Origin: Bacteroidaceae bacterium
Lineage (GTDB): Bacteria; Bacteroidota; Bacteroidia; Bacteroidales; Bacteroidaceae
DNA length: 16,916 bases
Reading direction: 5' to 3'
NCBI GenBank assembly: GCA_028709135.1
Contig: JAQVXN010000008.1
Location: 1-16,916 of the forward strand
The position numbers and the translations under genes are program-made. Each line of letters begins with the position of its first letter. The first letter of the stretch is position 1. The notes beneath the pieces are model-generated. The model had not been told where the DNA came from. It was given only the letters and a program-made list of their open reading frames with translations, and made no database searches. Shown here one piece after another: positions 5,586-13,358 of the stretch.

Positions 5586-7834
5586 TGGGTGAACTGCCTA
5601 CTTTAATAGGAGATTTGGCCCTCATTCTCGTTTTAGCGGGAGTGGTAACCATTCTATTTAAAAGGCTCAATCAACCATTAGTTCTCGGGTACATTGTAGC
5701 AGGGTTTATCTGTGGCCCTCATATTCATTTTATGCCTTCTGTGGCAGACCCGGAAAGCGTAAAAACATGGGCAGACATTGGGGTCATTTTCTTAATGTTT
5801 ACGCTTGGTTTGGAGTTTAGTTTTAAGAAAATTCTGAAGATGGGCCGAAGTCCTTTTATTGCTGCTTTAGCAATTATATTTTGCATGATAGGACTGGGCT
5901 CAATAGCAGGGCATGCTTTTGGCTGGACAAGAATAAACAGCTTGTTCTTGGGCGGAATGCTTGCAATGTCTTCAACAACAATTATATTTAAGGCACTCGA
6001 CGATTTGGGCTTACGGCAACAACGATTTGCAAGTCTTGTTCTGAGCGTTTTGGTTATTGAGGATATTTTGGGCATTTTGCTGATGGTCGTACTGGCCATG
6101 CTCGCGCAGAGTAGCATTTTAGAAGGCATGGCTCTTGTCGGCAGTATGATCAAATTGTTACTTGTGCTTGTTGTATGGTTCCTCGTTGGAGTTTTCGTTA
6201 TTCCAACTTTTTTGAGACACAACCGGAGATGGATGTCTAAAGAAACTTTACTCATTGTATCCCTGGGCTTATGCTTTTTAATGGTAGTACTAGCATCTAA
6301 AATGAACTATAGTTCTGCATTTGGCGCTTTCATGATGGGAAGTATTTTAGCAGAGACTGTTGAGGCAGAACAAATTGAAGCTGTTGTAGCTCCTGTAAAG
6401 GACCTCTTTGGAGCTATCTTCTTCGTTTCTGTGGGAATGCTTGTAGATCCCACAATTCTCGTACAATATGCTATCCCTATTTTAGTACTTGTTCTTACTA
6501 TACTTATTGGACAGGCGGTATTTGGCACATTAGGTTTTTTACTTTCCGGTCAACCACTGAAAGTGGCCATGCAATGTGGTTTCAGTATGGCGCAAATCGG
6601 AGAATTCGCATTCATTATTGCCTCTCTTGGTGAAAGTCTAAAGGTTACGGGACATTTTCTATATCCTGTAGTTGTTGCGGTGAGTGTGATCACAACATTT
6701 CTCACTCCTTACATGATAAAATTAGCCATACCTGCTTATCATAAAATAGAACTCAGATTGCCTTTCAAATTAAAGAAAACACTGGATGATTCTACCGGTA
6801 TTCCTTCAATGAATGATACAAATAAATGGAAAAAATTATTGACAGCTCTTACTAAACAAGTAGTTTCTTATGCTTTTTTAAGCGTAGCAGTAATTGCTAT
6901 CATGTTTTCCGTCGTATTGCCAATAACGAGGCATTTATTTACGCATTGGTGGGGTAATTTAGCTTGCGGACTATTAACATTGATTTTTATCAGTCCTTTT
7001 CTAAGAGCAATAGTGATGAGAAAAAATCATTCGGATGAATTCAAAACTTTATGGAATAAAAATAAATACAATCATTTTCCTTTGCTATTCACGATTTTGG
7101 TTAGATTTGTTTTATCTGCAACATTTATCTTTTACGTCATTAATTACTTGTCTCCCTTTTCAATTATATTTCACTGGCTTGCAGCATTTTTGTTAATGCT
7201 CATCTTGATGGCATCTCAACATGTAAAGCTTAGCAGCATACGCTTGGAACATTTATTTTTAAGAAATCTGCGCTCACGAGAAATTCAAGCAGAACATTTG
7301 GGGAAGGAAAAGCCGGGTTATGCAAAAACATTATTGTCAAGAGATATACATTTATCTATTTTGACCATCCCGATGAATACACAGTTAGCAGGAGTTACAT
7401 TGCGAGAACTGGGCCTTTCTAAAAAATATGGTGTGATGGTTGCATCTATCATACGTGAAGGACAGCGTATTAACATTCCTGGAGCTGATGTAAAACTATT
7501 TCCAGGAGATCGTTTACAAGTCATAGGAGACGATTCTAGTCTTTCTGATTTTGCACACAGATTACAAACAGAAGTTTTTACTGATTTTGATTGTTCTGAT
7601 GAGCATGAAATGGTTTTAAGCAGTTACACTATTGAATCTAATTCTCCTCTTGTAGGAAAACCAGTGAGAGAAAGTGGTCTGAAAGAAGATTTTCAATGTA
7701 TGTTAATTGGTTTTGAGGATAATGAAGAACATTTAGGATTGCCTTATGCCGCACGCGTTTTTAAAGATGGTGACGTGGTTTGGATTGTAGGTGAACGAAC
7801 TTCTCTAATGAATTTAATTGAAATAAAAAAATAA
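5585..7834 (+). CDS. CPA2 (KefB-type) cation:proton antiporter with two RCK_C domains
   Basis: A 749-residue membrane protein. Residues about 5-390 form a Na+/H+ exchanger domain of the CPA2 type: PLVLGYIVAGFICGPH, GVIFLMFTLGLEFSFKK, an SSTTIIFKAL stretch and VIEDILGILLMV are all typical. A second block of hydrophobic segments occupies about 425-550. The cytosolic end contains two TrkA/RCK C-terminal domains, about 590-660 (LRELGLSKKYGVMVASIIRE, PGDRLQVIGD) and 673-749 (GKPVRESGLKEDFQCMLIG, DGDVVWIVGE). No NAD-binding RCK_N domain (GxGxxG) is seen, so regulation must come through the RCK_C regulatory domains alone. It probably exchanges K+ or Na+ for protons across the inner membrane in pH or salt control. 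It follows pepT with a 1-nt overlap. Ion specificity cannot be assigned. Confidence 0.9.
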   Translation: MGELPTLIGDLALILVLAGVVTILFKRLNQPLVLGYIVAGFICGPHIHFMPSVADPESVKTWADIGVIFLMFTLGLEFSFKKILKMGRSPFIAALAIIFCMIGLGSIAGHAFGWTRINSLFLGGMLAMSSTTIIFKALDDLGLRQQRFASLVLSVLVIEDILGILLMVVLAMLAQSSILEGMALVGSMIKLLLVLVVWFLVGVFVIPTFLRHNRRWMSKETLLIVSLGLCFLMVVLASKMNYSSAFGAFMMGSILAETVEAEQIEAVVAPVKDLFGAIFFVSVGMLVDPTILVQYAIPILVLVLTILIGQAVFGTLGFLLSGQPLKVAMQCGFSMAQIGEFAFIIASLGESLKVTGHFLYPVVVAVSVITTFLTPYMIKLAIPAYHKIELRLPFKLKKTLDDSTGIPSMNDTNKWKKLLTALTKQVVSYAFLSVAVIAIMFSVVLPITRHLFTHWWGNLACGLLTLIFISPFLRAIVMRKNHSDEFKTLWNKNKYNHFPLLFTILVRFVLSATFIFYVINYLSPFSIIFHWLAAFLLMLILMASQHVKLSSIRLEHLFLRNLRSREIQAEHLGKEKPGYAKTLLSRDIHLSILTIPMNTQLAGVTLRELGLSKKYGVMVASIIREGQRINIPGADVKLFPGDRLQVIGDDSSLSDFAHRLQTEVFTDFDCSDEHEMVLSSYTIESNSPLVGKPVRESGLKEDFQCMLIGFEDNEEHLGLPYAARVFKDGDVVWIVGERTSLMNLIEIKK

Positions 7835-7859
7835 ACAATCCTCTACAGGAGTGTTTATT
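7824..7859 (-). terminator. Terminator of the rplY-pth-S4 operon
   Basis: AATAAACA (7830-7837) pairs with TGTTTATT (7852-7859); inside it, after an A-G mismatch, TCCT pairs with AGGA around a CTAC loop. Read on the - strand the stem is followed by a run of seven Ts that lies within the last codons of the antiporter gene. On the + strand there is no T run, so it serves the leftward operon best. Confidence 0.7.
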
Positions 7860-7911
7860 CTATCAGATCATTGAGTGCACATTTTGATCATCAAATTCTC
7901 CATAATAAATT

Positions 7912-8370
7912 CTACTGTATAGGTCTTAATTCATTGATATCGAAATCAAAGTCATCATCTTCCTCCTCTTCAAAATTAGTGCCATCCGAATAAGAAGAAA
8001 TTGAAAAATCGTCTAAATCACGACGTTCTTTTTTTGTTGGACGTCCCGAGCCCTTTGTTCTCCCAATAAAATTGCTTATTTTGCTCATCTCGAGCAATTC
8101 ATATTGCTCAGGAGTTGTTACATTTTCAAGGATTTCTGGAACTAATTTAGCCCCTACACGATGTTCAATAGTCTGTTTAACTCGGAAGGAAAAAGTAATC
8201 GGTGGTTTGCGGACTTCAATAACATCACCTATTTTAATAAGGTGTGCAGGCTTCATACGTACGCCTTTCATCGTGACGCGACCATTCTTACAGGCATTAA
8301 TCGCAATGGAACGCGTTTTAAAAATACGTGCAGCCCACAGCCACTTATCCAACCGTGCTTCTCGGTTCAT
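7912..8370 (-). CDS. S4-domain RNA-binding protein of the Hsp15/RqcP type
   Basis: A 152-residue basic protein with an S4 RNA-binding domain over about residues 5-65: RLDKWLWAARIFKTRSIA, ACKNGRVTMKG and IKIGDVIEV are the classic elements. Size and sequence match the Hsp15 (hslR) family; after the S4 domain come a KGSGRPTKKERRDLDDF segment and an acidic tail (EEEEDDDFDFD). Hsp15 and the related RqcP bind free 50S subunits that still carry peptidyl-tRNA. The gene overlaps the pth stop by 4 nt (ATGA at 8370-8367) in the same operon, so both may deal with stalled peptidyl-tRNA; that link is inference. Which of the two sub-families applies cannot be decided here. The terminator at 7824-7859 ends the transcript. 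Confidence 0.88.
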   Translation of the reverse strand: MNREARLDKWLWAARIFKTRSIAINACKNGRVTMKGVRMKPAHLIKIGDVIEVRKPPITFSFRVKQTIEHRVGAKLVPEILENVTTPEQYELLEMSKISNFIGRTKGSGRPTKKERRDLDDFSISSYSDGTNFEEEEDDDFDFDINELRPIQ

Positions 8371-8930
8371 TTTCCATTATATAGATTCATAGCCTCGTTG
8401 AGTCCCGCAAGACAAAACGTAGTAATCATCTTTCCCGCTGTTTCAACGCGTTCATCCATACGAGACAATTCTTCATCACAAAATGAACCTAGTACAAAAT
8501 CAGCTTGTGCACCGCGAGAATAATTATGACCAATTCCAAAACGCAAACGCGCATATTGGTTTGTTCCCAAACATTGCGTAATGCTGCGCAAACCATTGTG
8601 GCCACCTTCACTTCCGCCTCCTTTCATGCGCAAAGTCCCAAAAGGCAAAGCCAAATCATCACAAACAATAAGTATGTGATCAACTTCTATTTTTTTCTTA
8701 TTGGCCCAGTAACGTACAGCATTGCCACTCGCGTTCATATATGTTGAGGGTTTTAATAGAAAAAGGGTTTGATTCTTAACTCTTGTTTCTGCAATAAAAC
8801 CATATCGCTCATCATCATAGACAATATTGGACGCCTTTGCAAGGGCGTCCAATATTCTAAATCCCATGTTATGTCTGGTTCCATCGTATTCATCACCAAC
8901 GTTGCCCAAACCAACAATCAGAAAACTCAT
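8367..8930 (-). CDS. pth: Peptidyl-tRNA hydrolase
   Basis: A 187-residue Pth of normal length. The signature GLGNVGDEYDGTRHNMGF gives N10 and catalytic H20; KPSTYMNASG gives M65-N66; the DDLALPFG stretch supplies catalytic D91/D92; and GGGSEGGHNGLRSI gives N112, all substrate-contact or catalytic positions of the family. It cleaves the ester between peptide and tRNA in prematurely released peptidyl-tRNA in the cytosol, an essential recycling step. It lies 21 nt downstream of rplY and overlaps the S4-protein gene by 4 nt. The rplY-pth-S4 order makes a compact translation-maintenance operon driven from the promoter at 9692-9723. Confidence 0.97.
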   Translation of the reverse strand: MSFLIVGLGNVGDEYDGTRHNMGFRILDALAKASNIVYDDERYGFIAETRVKNQTLFLLKPSTYMNASGNAVRYWANKKKIEVDHILIVCDDLALPFGTLRMKGGGSEGGHNGLRSITQCLGTNQYARLRFGIGHNYSRGAQADFVLGSFCDEELSRMDERVETAGKMITTFCLAGLNEAMNLYNGK

Positions 8931-8951
8931 GTCAAAATAATATTCTTCAAC

Positions 8952-9599
8952 TTATTTTGCTGCTTCTTTGTCTTCCTCTGCTGGAGCAGCTTCTGCAGCA
9001 GCCTCTCCAGAAACAGTAGCACTAGCAGCATCAACGGCACGCGTAATACGTACGGTACAAACCAAGGCTTGTTTTGGGGCCATCAATTCAAGTTTGTCAA
9101 AACTCAAATCCCCAATCTTTATATGTTTGTCTAATCCTAAATTTGTGATGTCAATGTGCAGTTTTTCAGGAATATCCTGATATTGGCCTAAAACTTTCAA
9201 GCTGCGAATATGGCTGTAGAAAACACCACCAGCACGAACGCCTTGTGCATGACCATCATAAACAACAGGAACACTCATCGTAATTGGTCTTCCTTCTGTA
9301 ATTTCATAAAAATCAACGTGCAGCACAGTGTCAGATACTGGATGAAATTGTATTTCACGCATTACAGCCTTTGTCTTAACGCCATCCAAATCAACATTTA
9401 CTACAAATATTTCAGGCGAATAAATCAGTTTACGAAGACCTTCAAATGGTACCGTAAAATTTGTTGAAAGCGTTTTACCTTCATCATCTTTCTTTAACCC
9501 ATAGATCACGCAGGGAATAAGACCTTGCTTACGTAATTCACGAGAGGACTTTTTACCTACCTCGTTTCTCTTTGTACCTTTAAGACTAAATTCTTTCAT
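8952..9599 (-). CDS. rplY: 50S ribosomal protein L25/general stress protein Ctc
   Basis: A 215-residue long-form L25 (TL5/Ctc type). The N-terminal 5S rRNA-binding domain covers about residues 1-92 (KGTKRNEVGKKSSRELRKQG, then MREIQFHPVSDTVLHVDFYE), followed by the second, TL5-type beta domain to about 185. The final 27 residues are a low-complexity Ala/Glu tail (EAAAEAAPAEEDKEAAK), common in the long form. It binds 5S rRNA in the central protuberance of the large subunit. It is the first gene of the leftward operon with pth and the S4 protein, with a leader of roughly 85 nt from the promoter upstream. Confidence 0.97.
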   Translation of the reverse strand: MKEFSLKGTKRNEVGKKSSRELRKQGLIPCVIYGLKKDDEGKTLSTNFTVPFEGLRKLIYSPEIFVVNVDLDGVKTKAVMREIQFHPVSDTVLHVDFYEITEGRPITMSVPVVYDGHAQGVRAGGVFYSHIRSLKVLGQYQDIPEKLHIDITNLGLDKHIKIGDLSFDKLELMAPKQALVCTVRITRAVDAASATVSGEAAAEAAPAEEDKEAAK

Positions 9600-9691
9600 T
9601 TTTAATTAAATGTGTTACTCTAAATTAGTATATTTGCTAATTCGCCATTACACGAATGATTTCGCGTTTCCTTTTGAAGGCTTAAGCGGCG

Positions 9692-9723
9692 CAAAAATAC
9701 GTTTTTTTTCCTGATTATCCAAA
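9692..9723 (-). promoter_or_regulatory. Bacteroidota consensus promoter of the rplY operon
   Basis: On the - strand, TTTG (9723-9720) is followed by exactly 20 nt and TATTTTTG (9699-9692). Both elements match the Bacteroidota consensus without mismatch. The expected start is near 9685; the transcript would open with a GC-rich stretch (about 9691-9681) in otherwise AT-rich DNA and run some 85 nt to the rplY ATG at 9599. Confidence 0.82.
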
Positions 9724-9793
9724 CATTACTTGTATTTTAATCGTTAGCTCCAAAAAAACAGATATAAGGCATAGACGTATGAAATTAAATGCT

Positions 9794-9801
9794 TACTTTT
9801 G
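9794..9801 (+). promoter_or_regulatory. Possible -7 element for nusB
   Basis: TACTTTTG matches TAnnTTTG and lies 28 nt before the preferred nusB ATG at 9830. No TTG/TTTG is seen 19-21 nt upstream, so the -33 element is missing or degenerate. Its presence fits the shorter start, since it would lie inside the longer reading frame. Confidence 0.35.
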
Positions 9802-9829
9802 CAGCTTAAAACTATCATTCGATCGCGAA

Positions 9830-10756
9830 ATGATTAATAGAGAATTAGTAAGATTGAAAGTTGTGCAATTGGCCTACGCCAATTATAAAAATAGTGGCAA
9901 ATCTTTAGATTCGGCAATGAAAGAATTGACTTTTAGCCTTTCGAAGACATATGATTTGTACCATTATTTACTCCTTCTGATAACCAATGTCACTGATTAT
10001 GCAGAAAAACGATATGACTCTCTGAACGAGAGATTGAAAAAAATTGACAGCAAAGAATTTCCTAACCCACGTTTTGTAAAAAATCGTTTTGCTTTGCAAT
10101 TGTTGGACAATAAGCAACTCTGCAAGTTTGAAGAAGATCGGAAGATTCATCATTGGACAGAAGCAGAAGACATTATTCGTAATTTGTATAAACAAATAAC
10201 GGAAAGTGATATTTATGAAGAATATATGTCTTCAGAAGACGACTCCTACAATAATGATCGCGAGTTTTGGCGCAAAATTTACAAAAAGATAATCTGTAAC
10301 AATGATGCCATTGACTCTGTCTTGGAAGAATGGAGCTTGTATTGGAACGATGATAAAGAAATTATAGATACTTTTGTATTGAAAACTATCAAAAGATTTG
10401 AAGAATCCAATGGTAGCGAGCAACCTCTTTTACCTGCTTACAGCAGTGATGAAGACAAGGAATTTGCAGAAAAACTTTTTGAAAGCGTTTTAATACATCA
10501 TGAAGAATATGAGGATTTGATTCGGAAGAATACGAAAAATTGGGATTTTAGCCGTATTGCCGTTATGGATTTAATTATCATGGACTGCGCTCTAGCTGAA
10601 ATTATCAATTTTCCAACTATTGAAATTAATGTTACATTAAACGAGTACATCAATATTGCAAAGATCTACAGTTCTCCGAAAAGTGCCGGATATGTTAACG
10701 GAATGTTGGATCACATTGTACGCAATCTCAAAGAAGAAAACAAATTAATCAAATAA
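9830..10756 (+). CDS. nusB: Transcription antitermination factor NusB (long Bacteroidota form)
   Basis: The NusB domain is in the C-terminal half: FAEKLFESVLIHHEEYEDLI, then NWDFSRIAVMDLIIMDCALAEI and IEINVTLNEYINIAKIYSSPKSAGYVNGMLDHI, the strongest family signature. NusB binds the boxA RNA with S10 (NusE) and supports antitermination in rRNA operons. The protein from 9830 is 308 residues, about twice the size of E. coli NusB; the N-terminal half (KVVQLAYANYKNSG, FSLSKTYDLYHYLLLL) is characteristic of Bacteroidota. I chose ATG 9830 (MINRELVRLKVVQ) because relatives begin at this segment; an upstream ATG at 9779 would add 17 residues unlike the family and would cover a likely -7 element. It begins a rightward operon, with yajC only 7 nt downstream. 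Confidence 0.95.
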   Translation: MINRELVRLKVVQLAYANYKNSGKSLDSAMKELTFSLSKTYDLYHYLLLLITNVTDYAEKRYDSLNERLKKIDSKEFPNPRFVKNRFALQLLDNKQLCKFEEDRKIHHWTEAEDIIRNLYKQITESDIYEEYMSSEDDSYNNDREFWRKIYKKIICNNDAIDSVLEEWSLYWNDDKEIIDTFVLKTIKRFEESNGSEQPLLPAYSSDEDKEFAEKLFESVLIHHEEYEDLIRKNTKNWDFSRIAVMDLIIMDCALAEIINFPTIEINVTLNEYINIAKIYSSPKSAGYVNGMLDHIVRNLKEENKLIK

Positions 10757-10763
10757 TAGCATT

Positions 10764-11108
10764 ATGACAACACTAATGACAATTATGCTGCAAGCAGCCA
10801 AAGGCCCTGCAACTGGAGGATCTGGAATGGGATTCTGGATTATGATTATTGCACTTTTTGCAATTATGTATTTTTTCATGATTCGCCCACAGCAAAAGAA
10901 ACAGAAAGAAACAGAAAAATTTCGTAAATCTCTTCAAGTTGGACAAGAAGTAATTTCTGCTGGCGGCCTTCATGGAATTATTCGCCAGATTGATGAAGTA
11001 GAGAACATCATTATTCTTGAAATTGCCAAAGATGTTAAAGTGCGCATAGATAGAGCCTGCATTTATGCCAACGCTGCAAGTGCACAGCAGCAGGTAGATA
11101 AAAAATAA
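10764..11108 (+). CDS. yajC: Preprotein translocase subunit YajC
   Basis: A 114-residue single-pass membrane protein. After a short Gly-rich N-terminus, the membrane segment (about residues 23-40, FWIMIIALFAIMYFFMI) is followed directly by the invariant RPQQKKQKE (41-49) and then the conserved LQVGQEVISAGGLHGIIRQI cytosolic domain. YajC associates with SecDF and the SecYEG channel in protein export at the inner membrane. It lies 7 nt after nusB and 15 nt before the YbbR-like gene, in the gene order commonly seen in Bacteroidota; secD/secF are not in this window. Confidence 0.96.
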   Translation: MTTLMTIMLQAAKGPATGGSGMGFWIMIIALFAIMYFFMIRPQQKKQKETEKFRKSLQVGQEVISAGGLHGIIRQIDEVENIIILEIAKDVKVRIDRACIYANAASAQQQVDKK

Positions 11109-11123
11109 AATGAAAGGCGATAT

Positions 11124-12113
11124 ATGACTCGCCTGACCATAAGATTAATAAAACTCAGAAGGTTTCTATCCAAATTATTGAATAGAAACTTTTTGGTGTT
11201 TTTGTTCTTTTTGGCCATGTCTGCCTCCTTTTGGCTCTTCTTAGCCTTAAACGATGAATATGAACGAGACTTCTCTGTTTCTGTAAAATTACGCGGAGTT
11301 CCTGAAAATGTAGTTATAACAACCAATTTACCTCCTGCATTCCATGTTGTTCTGAAAGATCGTGGTAGTCAGTTATTACATTATGAATATGCAGGTCTTC
11401 CTACTCTAACTTTTGATTTTAAAAATTATGATCAACAATCTGGTCATGTTGTATTATCTTTATCAGACGTAACAAAAGTACTGATACAAAAATTACCTAT
11501 AACGACAAAACTCGTTTCGTATAAACCTGACAAATTGGAATATTATTTTAATAATGGATTAAATGTTCGTTTACCGGTACAATTGCGTGCATCATTAAAA
11601 ACAGAGCGTCTTTACGGCATTTCTTCGGTACGCGTTATACCGGATTCCGTTACAGTTTATGCCTCACAAGGCATTTTAGATACCTTAAGCGGAGCTGCCA
11701 CGGTGCCAATCTATCTTTCAAATCTTTCTGAAAGTCAGGAACGACGCATTGATTTAGCAAAGGTTCGCGGTGTAAAGTTTGAACCGGCAAGCGTTAAATT
11801 GAGAATCAATGTGGACCAAATGACAGAAAAAACTGTTCTTGTGCCTGTGAAATGGGTTAATTTCCCAGCATCAAAAACATTGCGCACTTTTCCATCAAAA
11901 GTTAAAATCATATTCCAAGTAGGTATGAGCATGTATCGTAAAATTACTGCAGACGATTTTACATTAGTAGTAAATTATGCTGATTTACTTAAAGAAACAG
12001 ATGGAAATGTTCATCTTTCTCTCAAATCTATTCCTGTAGGTGTTTCTCACGTCAGGATAGTTCCTAATGATGTGGATTTTCTAATTGAGGATAATGTCGA
12101 AGAAGAATATTAG
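11124..12113 (+). CDS. YbbR-like (CdaR-type) membrane-anchored protein
   Basis: A 329-residue protein with a short basic N-terminus, one membrane segment at about residues 24-42 (FLVFLFFLAMSASFWLFLA) and an extracytoplasmic part made of repeated beta-rich YbbR domains. The opening repeat (YERDFSVSVKLRGVPENVVI) and later repeats with the D-SVTVYAS and KVRGVKFEPASV patterns are typical. In Firmicutes YbbR/CdaR proteins regulate the diadenylate cyclase CdaA; no cyclase gene is seen here, so that role is not established in this organism. It follows yajC by 15 nt, and its last 20 nt overlap the start of coaE, suggesting coupled translation. Confidence 0.88.
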   Translation: MTRLTIRLIKLRRFLSKLLNRNFLVFLFFLAMSASFWLFLALNDEYERDFSVSVKLRGVPENVVITTNLPPAFHVVLKDRGSQLLHYEYAGLPTLTFDFKNYDQQSGHVVLSLSDVTKVLIQKLPITTKLVSYKPDKLEYYFNNGLNVRLPVQLRASLKTERLYGISSVRVIPDSVTVYASQGILDTLSGAATVPIYLSNLSESQERRIDLAKVRGVKFEPASVKLRINVDQMTEKTVLVPVKWVNFPASKTLRTFPSKVKIIFQVGMSMYRKITADDFTLVVNYADLLKETDGNVHLSLKSIPVGVSHVRIVPNDVDFLIEDNVEEEY

Positions 12114-12681
12114 TCTAGGCATTACAGGAGGCATCGGCAGTGGTAAAAGTTACGTATGCCACATTTTAGAACAATTACAGATCCCTGTTTTTTATACTGA
12201 TATTGAAGCACAGCATGAAATGTGTGAAAACCATGAAATACATGTTGCATTGAGTAATTTATTAGGTGAGGCAGCCATAACGTCTGAAGGACAATTGAAT
12301 AAAGCGTTGATTTCTTCTTATATTTGCAGAGGAGATGATTATGCAGCTCGCATTGATGCTATTGTTCATCCACAAGTTCGAATGAAATTAAGACAGTGGC
12401 TGTCCAAACAAAATTCTGGAATAAAGGCCGTAGAATGCGCTTTGTTATTTGAATCTCATTTTGACACTGAAGTAGATAAAAAGATTTTGATTACAGCACC
12501 ACTTGAAGTGAGAATAAAACGCGTAATGGAACGCGACGGGAAATCGCGTACGGAAGTGTTACATTGGATTTCACTTCAAATGCCTGAAGAACAAAAAATG
12601 AAATTGTCTGACTACATTATTATAAACGATGGTAAATCATCTATTTATGAACAAGTAAACCATTTATTATCGATTATCTAA
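12094..12681 (+). CDS. coaE: Dephospho-CoA kinase
   Basis: A 195-residue kinase with the P-loop GITGGIGSGKS at residues 9-19, a DIEAQHEM segment after VFYTD, the conserved IVHPQVR, ECALLFESHFD, and a lid-type RVMERDGKSRTEV. These are the standard CoaE elements. It phosphorylates the ribose 3'-hydroxyl of dephospho-CoA with ATP, the last step of coenzyme A synthesis in the cytosol. The start is taken as ATG 12094 (MSKKNISLGITGG); a TTG at 12085 adds three residues without merit. It overlaps the YbbR-like gene by 20 nt. The P-loop begins about 8 residues in, normal for the family. Downstream there is only a weak AT stem before an eight-T run, so partial read-through into the DUF5606 gene is possible. 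Confidence 0.96.
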   Translation: MSKKNISLGITGGIGSGKSYVCHILEQLQIPVFYTDIEAQHEMCENHEIHVALSNLLGEAAITSEGQLNKALISSYICRGDDYAARIDAIVHPQVRMKLRQWLSKQNSGIKAVECALLFESHFDTEVDKKILITAPLEVRIKRVMERDGKSRTEVLHWISLQMPEEQKMKLSDYIIINDGKSSIYEQVNHLLSII

Positions 12682-12747
12682 AAATCAAGAACGTTTTTTC
12701 TTAAGTTTTTTTTAATCTCGGAATAGGTCTATATCGCCTTTATCTAT

Positions 12748-12755
12748 TAACTTTG
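12748..12755 (+). promoter_or_regulatory. Possible -7 element for the DUF5606 gene
   Basis: TAACTTTG matches TAnnTTTG and lies 33 nt before the ATG at 12789. No clear TTG is found 19-21 nt upstream. The GCCTT following the element, and the AAAAACATAAGAA before the start, are also found in the pepT leader. Confidence 0.5.
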
Positions 12756-12788
12756 CCTTCAGTCTAATAAAAAACATAAGAATTAAAA

Positions 12789-13241
12789 ATGGAAAAGAAC
12801 ATATTAGCCATTTCCGGAAACCCGGGATTATACCTATTGGTATCAAGAGGTCGTTCCACCTTAATTGTAGAAACAGTTGATGAACAAAAGAAACGACTCT
12901 CTGTTGGCATTCGAGAAAAAATCACCTCTTTAAATGATATTTCAATTTTTACAGATGACGATGACGTTCTTCTAACAACAGTTTTCGAAAATATTAAAAA
13001 GAAGATGGAAGGCAAACCTGTTGAAATCAATGCAAAGAAAGCCAACAAGAACCAATTGATGGATTTTCTTGCCGAAGTCCTTCCCAATTTCGACAGAGAA
13101 AAAGTTTATCCTAACGATATCCGCAAAATTATTAATTGGTATAATATCCTCATAAATAATGGATACACCGATTTTGAAACAAAAGAAGCTCAGAATGAAT
13201 CCTCTGAGGAAACAACGGACAAACCAGAAGAAACAGCGTAA
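12789..13241 (+). CDS. DUF5606 family protein
   Basis: A 150-residue protein matching the DUF5606 family, which I know only from Bacteroidota. The N-terminal half (KNILAISGNPGLYLLVSRGR, LIVETVDEQKKRLSV, ISIFTDDDDVLL) looks like a small beta barrel. The middle (KKANKNQLMDFLAEVLPNFD, VYPNDIRKIINWYNILINNG) is helical, and the last 25 residues are acidic and probably disordered. There is no signal peptide or membrane segment, so it is cytosolic. Function is unknown. Its place directly after nusB-yajC-ybbR-coaE is, as far as I recall, conserved in Bacteroidales. It appears to have its own promoter and is closed by the terminator at 13266-13301. Confidence 0.88.
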   Translation: MEKNILAISGNPGLYLLVSRGRSTLIVETVDEQKKRLSVGIREKITSLNDISIFTDDDDVLLTTVFENIKKKMEGKPVEINAKKANKNQLMDFLAEVLPNFDREKVYPNDIRKIINWYNILINNGYTDFETKEAQNESSEETTDKPEETA

Positions 13242-13265
13242 TTAAAAATTCCGAACATCTTAATA

Positions 13266-13312
13266 AAGTGGATATGGAGACTCCTAAAACCATATCCGCT
13301 TTTCATATTTAT
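13266..13312 (+). terminator. Terminator after the DUF5606 gene
   Basis: A 12-bp stem with one G-U pair, AAGTGGATATGG (13266-13277) and CCATATCCGCTT (13290-13301), with a 12-nt loop, followed by a T-rich tract. It lies between convergent genes; on the - strand a shorter T-rich stretch (CTTTATT) also follows, so it may work in both directions. Confidence 0.82.
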
Positions 13313-13358
13313 TTACGCTAAAATAGATGTAATTCAGTCTTTTAAATGAACAAAATAA

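Noticed and set aside
5725..6255. 176-residue - strand open frame inside the antiporter gene
   Set aside because: It is antisense to a well-supported membrane domain and has a composition typical of a shadow frame (Ser/Thr/Lys/Ile-rich, no motif).
9779..9829. Longer NusB start at ATG 9779
   Set aside because: The 17 added residues do not fit the family start (MINRELVRLKVVQ), and the stretch contains a likely -7 promoter element.
12085..12093. TTG start for coaE three codons upstream
   Set aside because: ATG at 12094 gives the usual short lead into the P-loop, and TTG starts are rare here.
12687..12716. Terminator after coaE
   Set aside because: Only a 5-bp A/T-rich stem (AAGAA/TTCTT) precedes the eight-T run; too weak to call, although the T run leaves partial termination possible.
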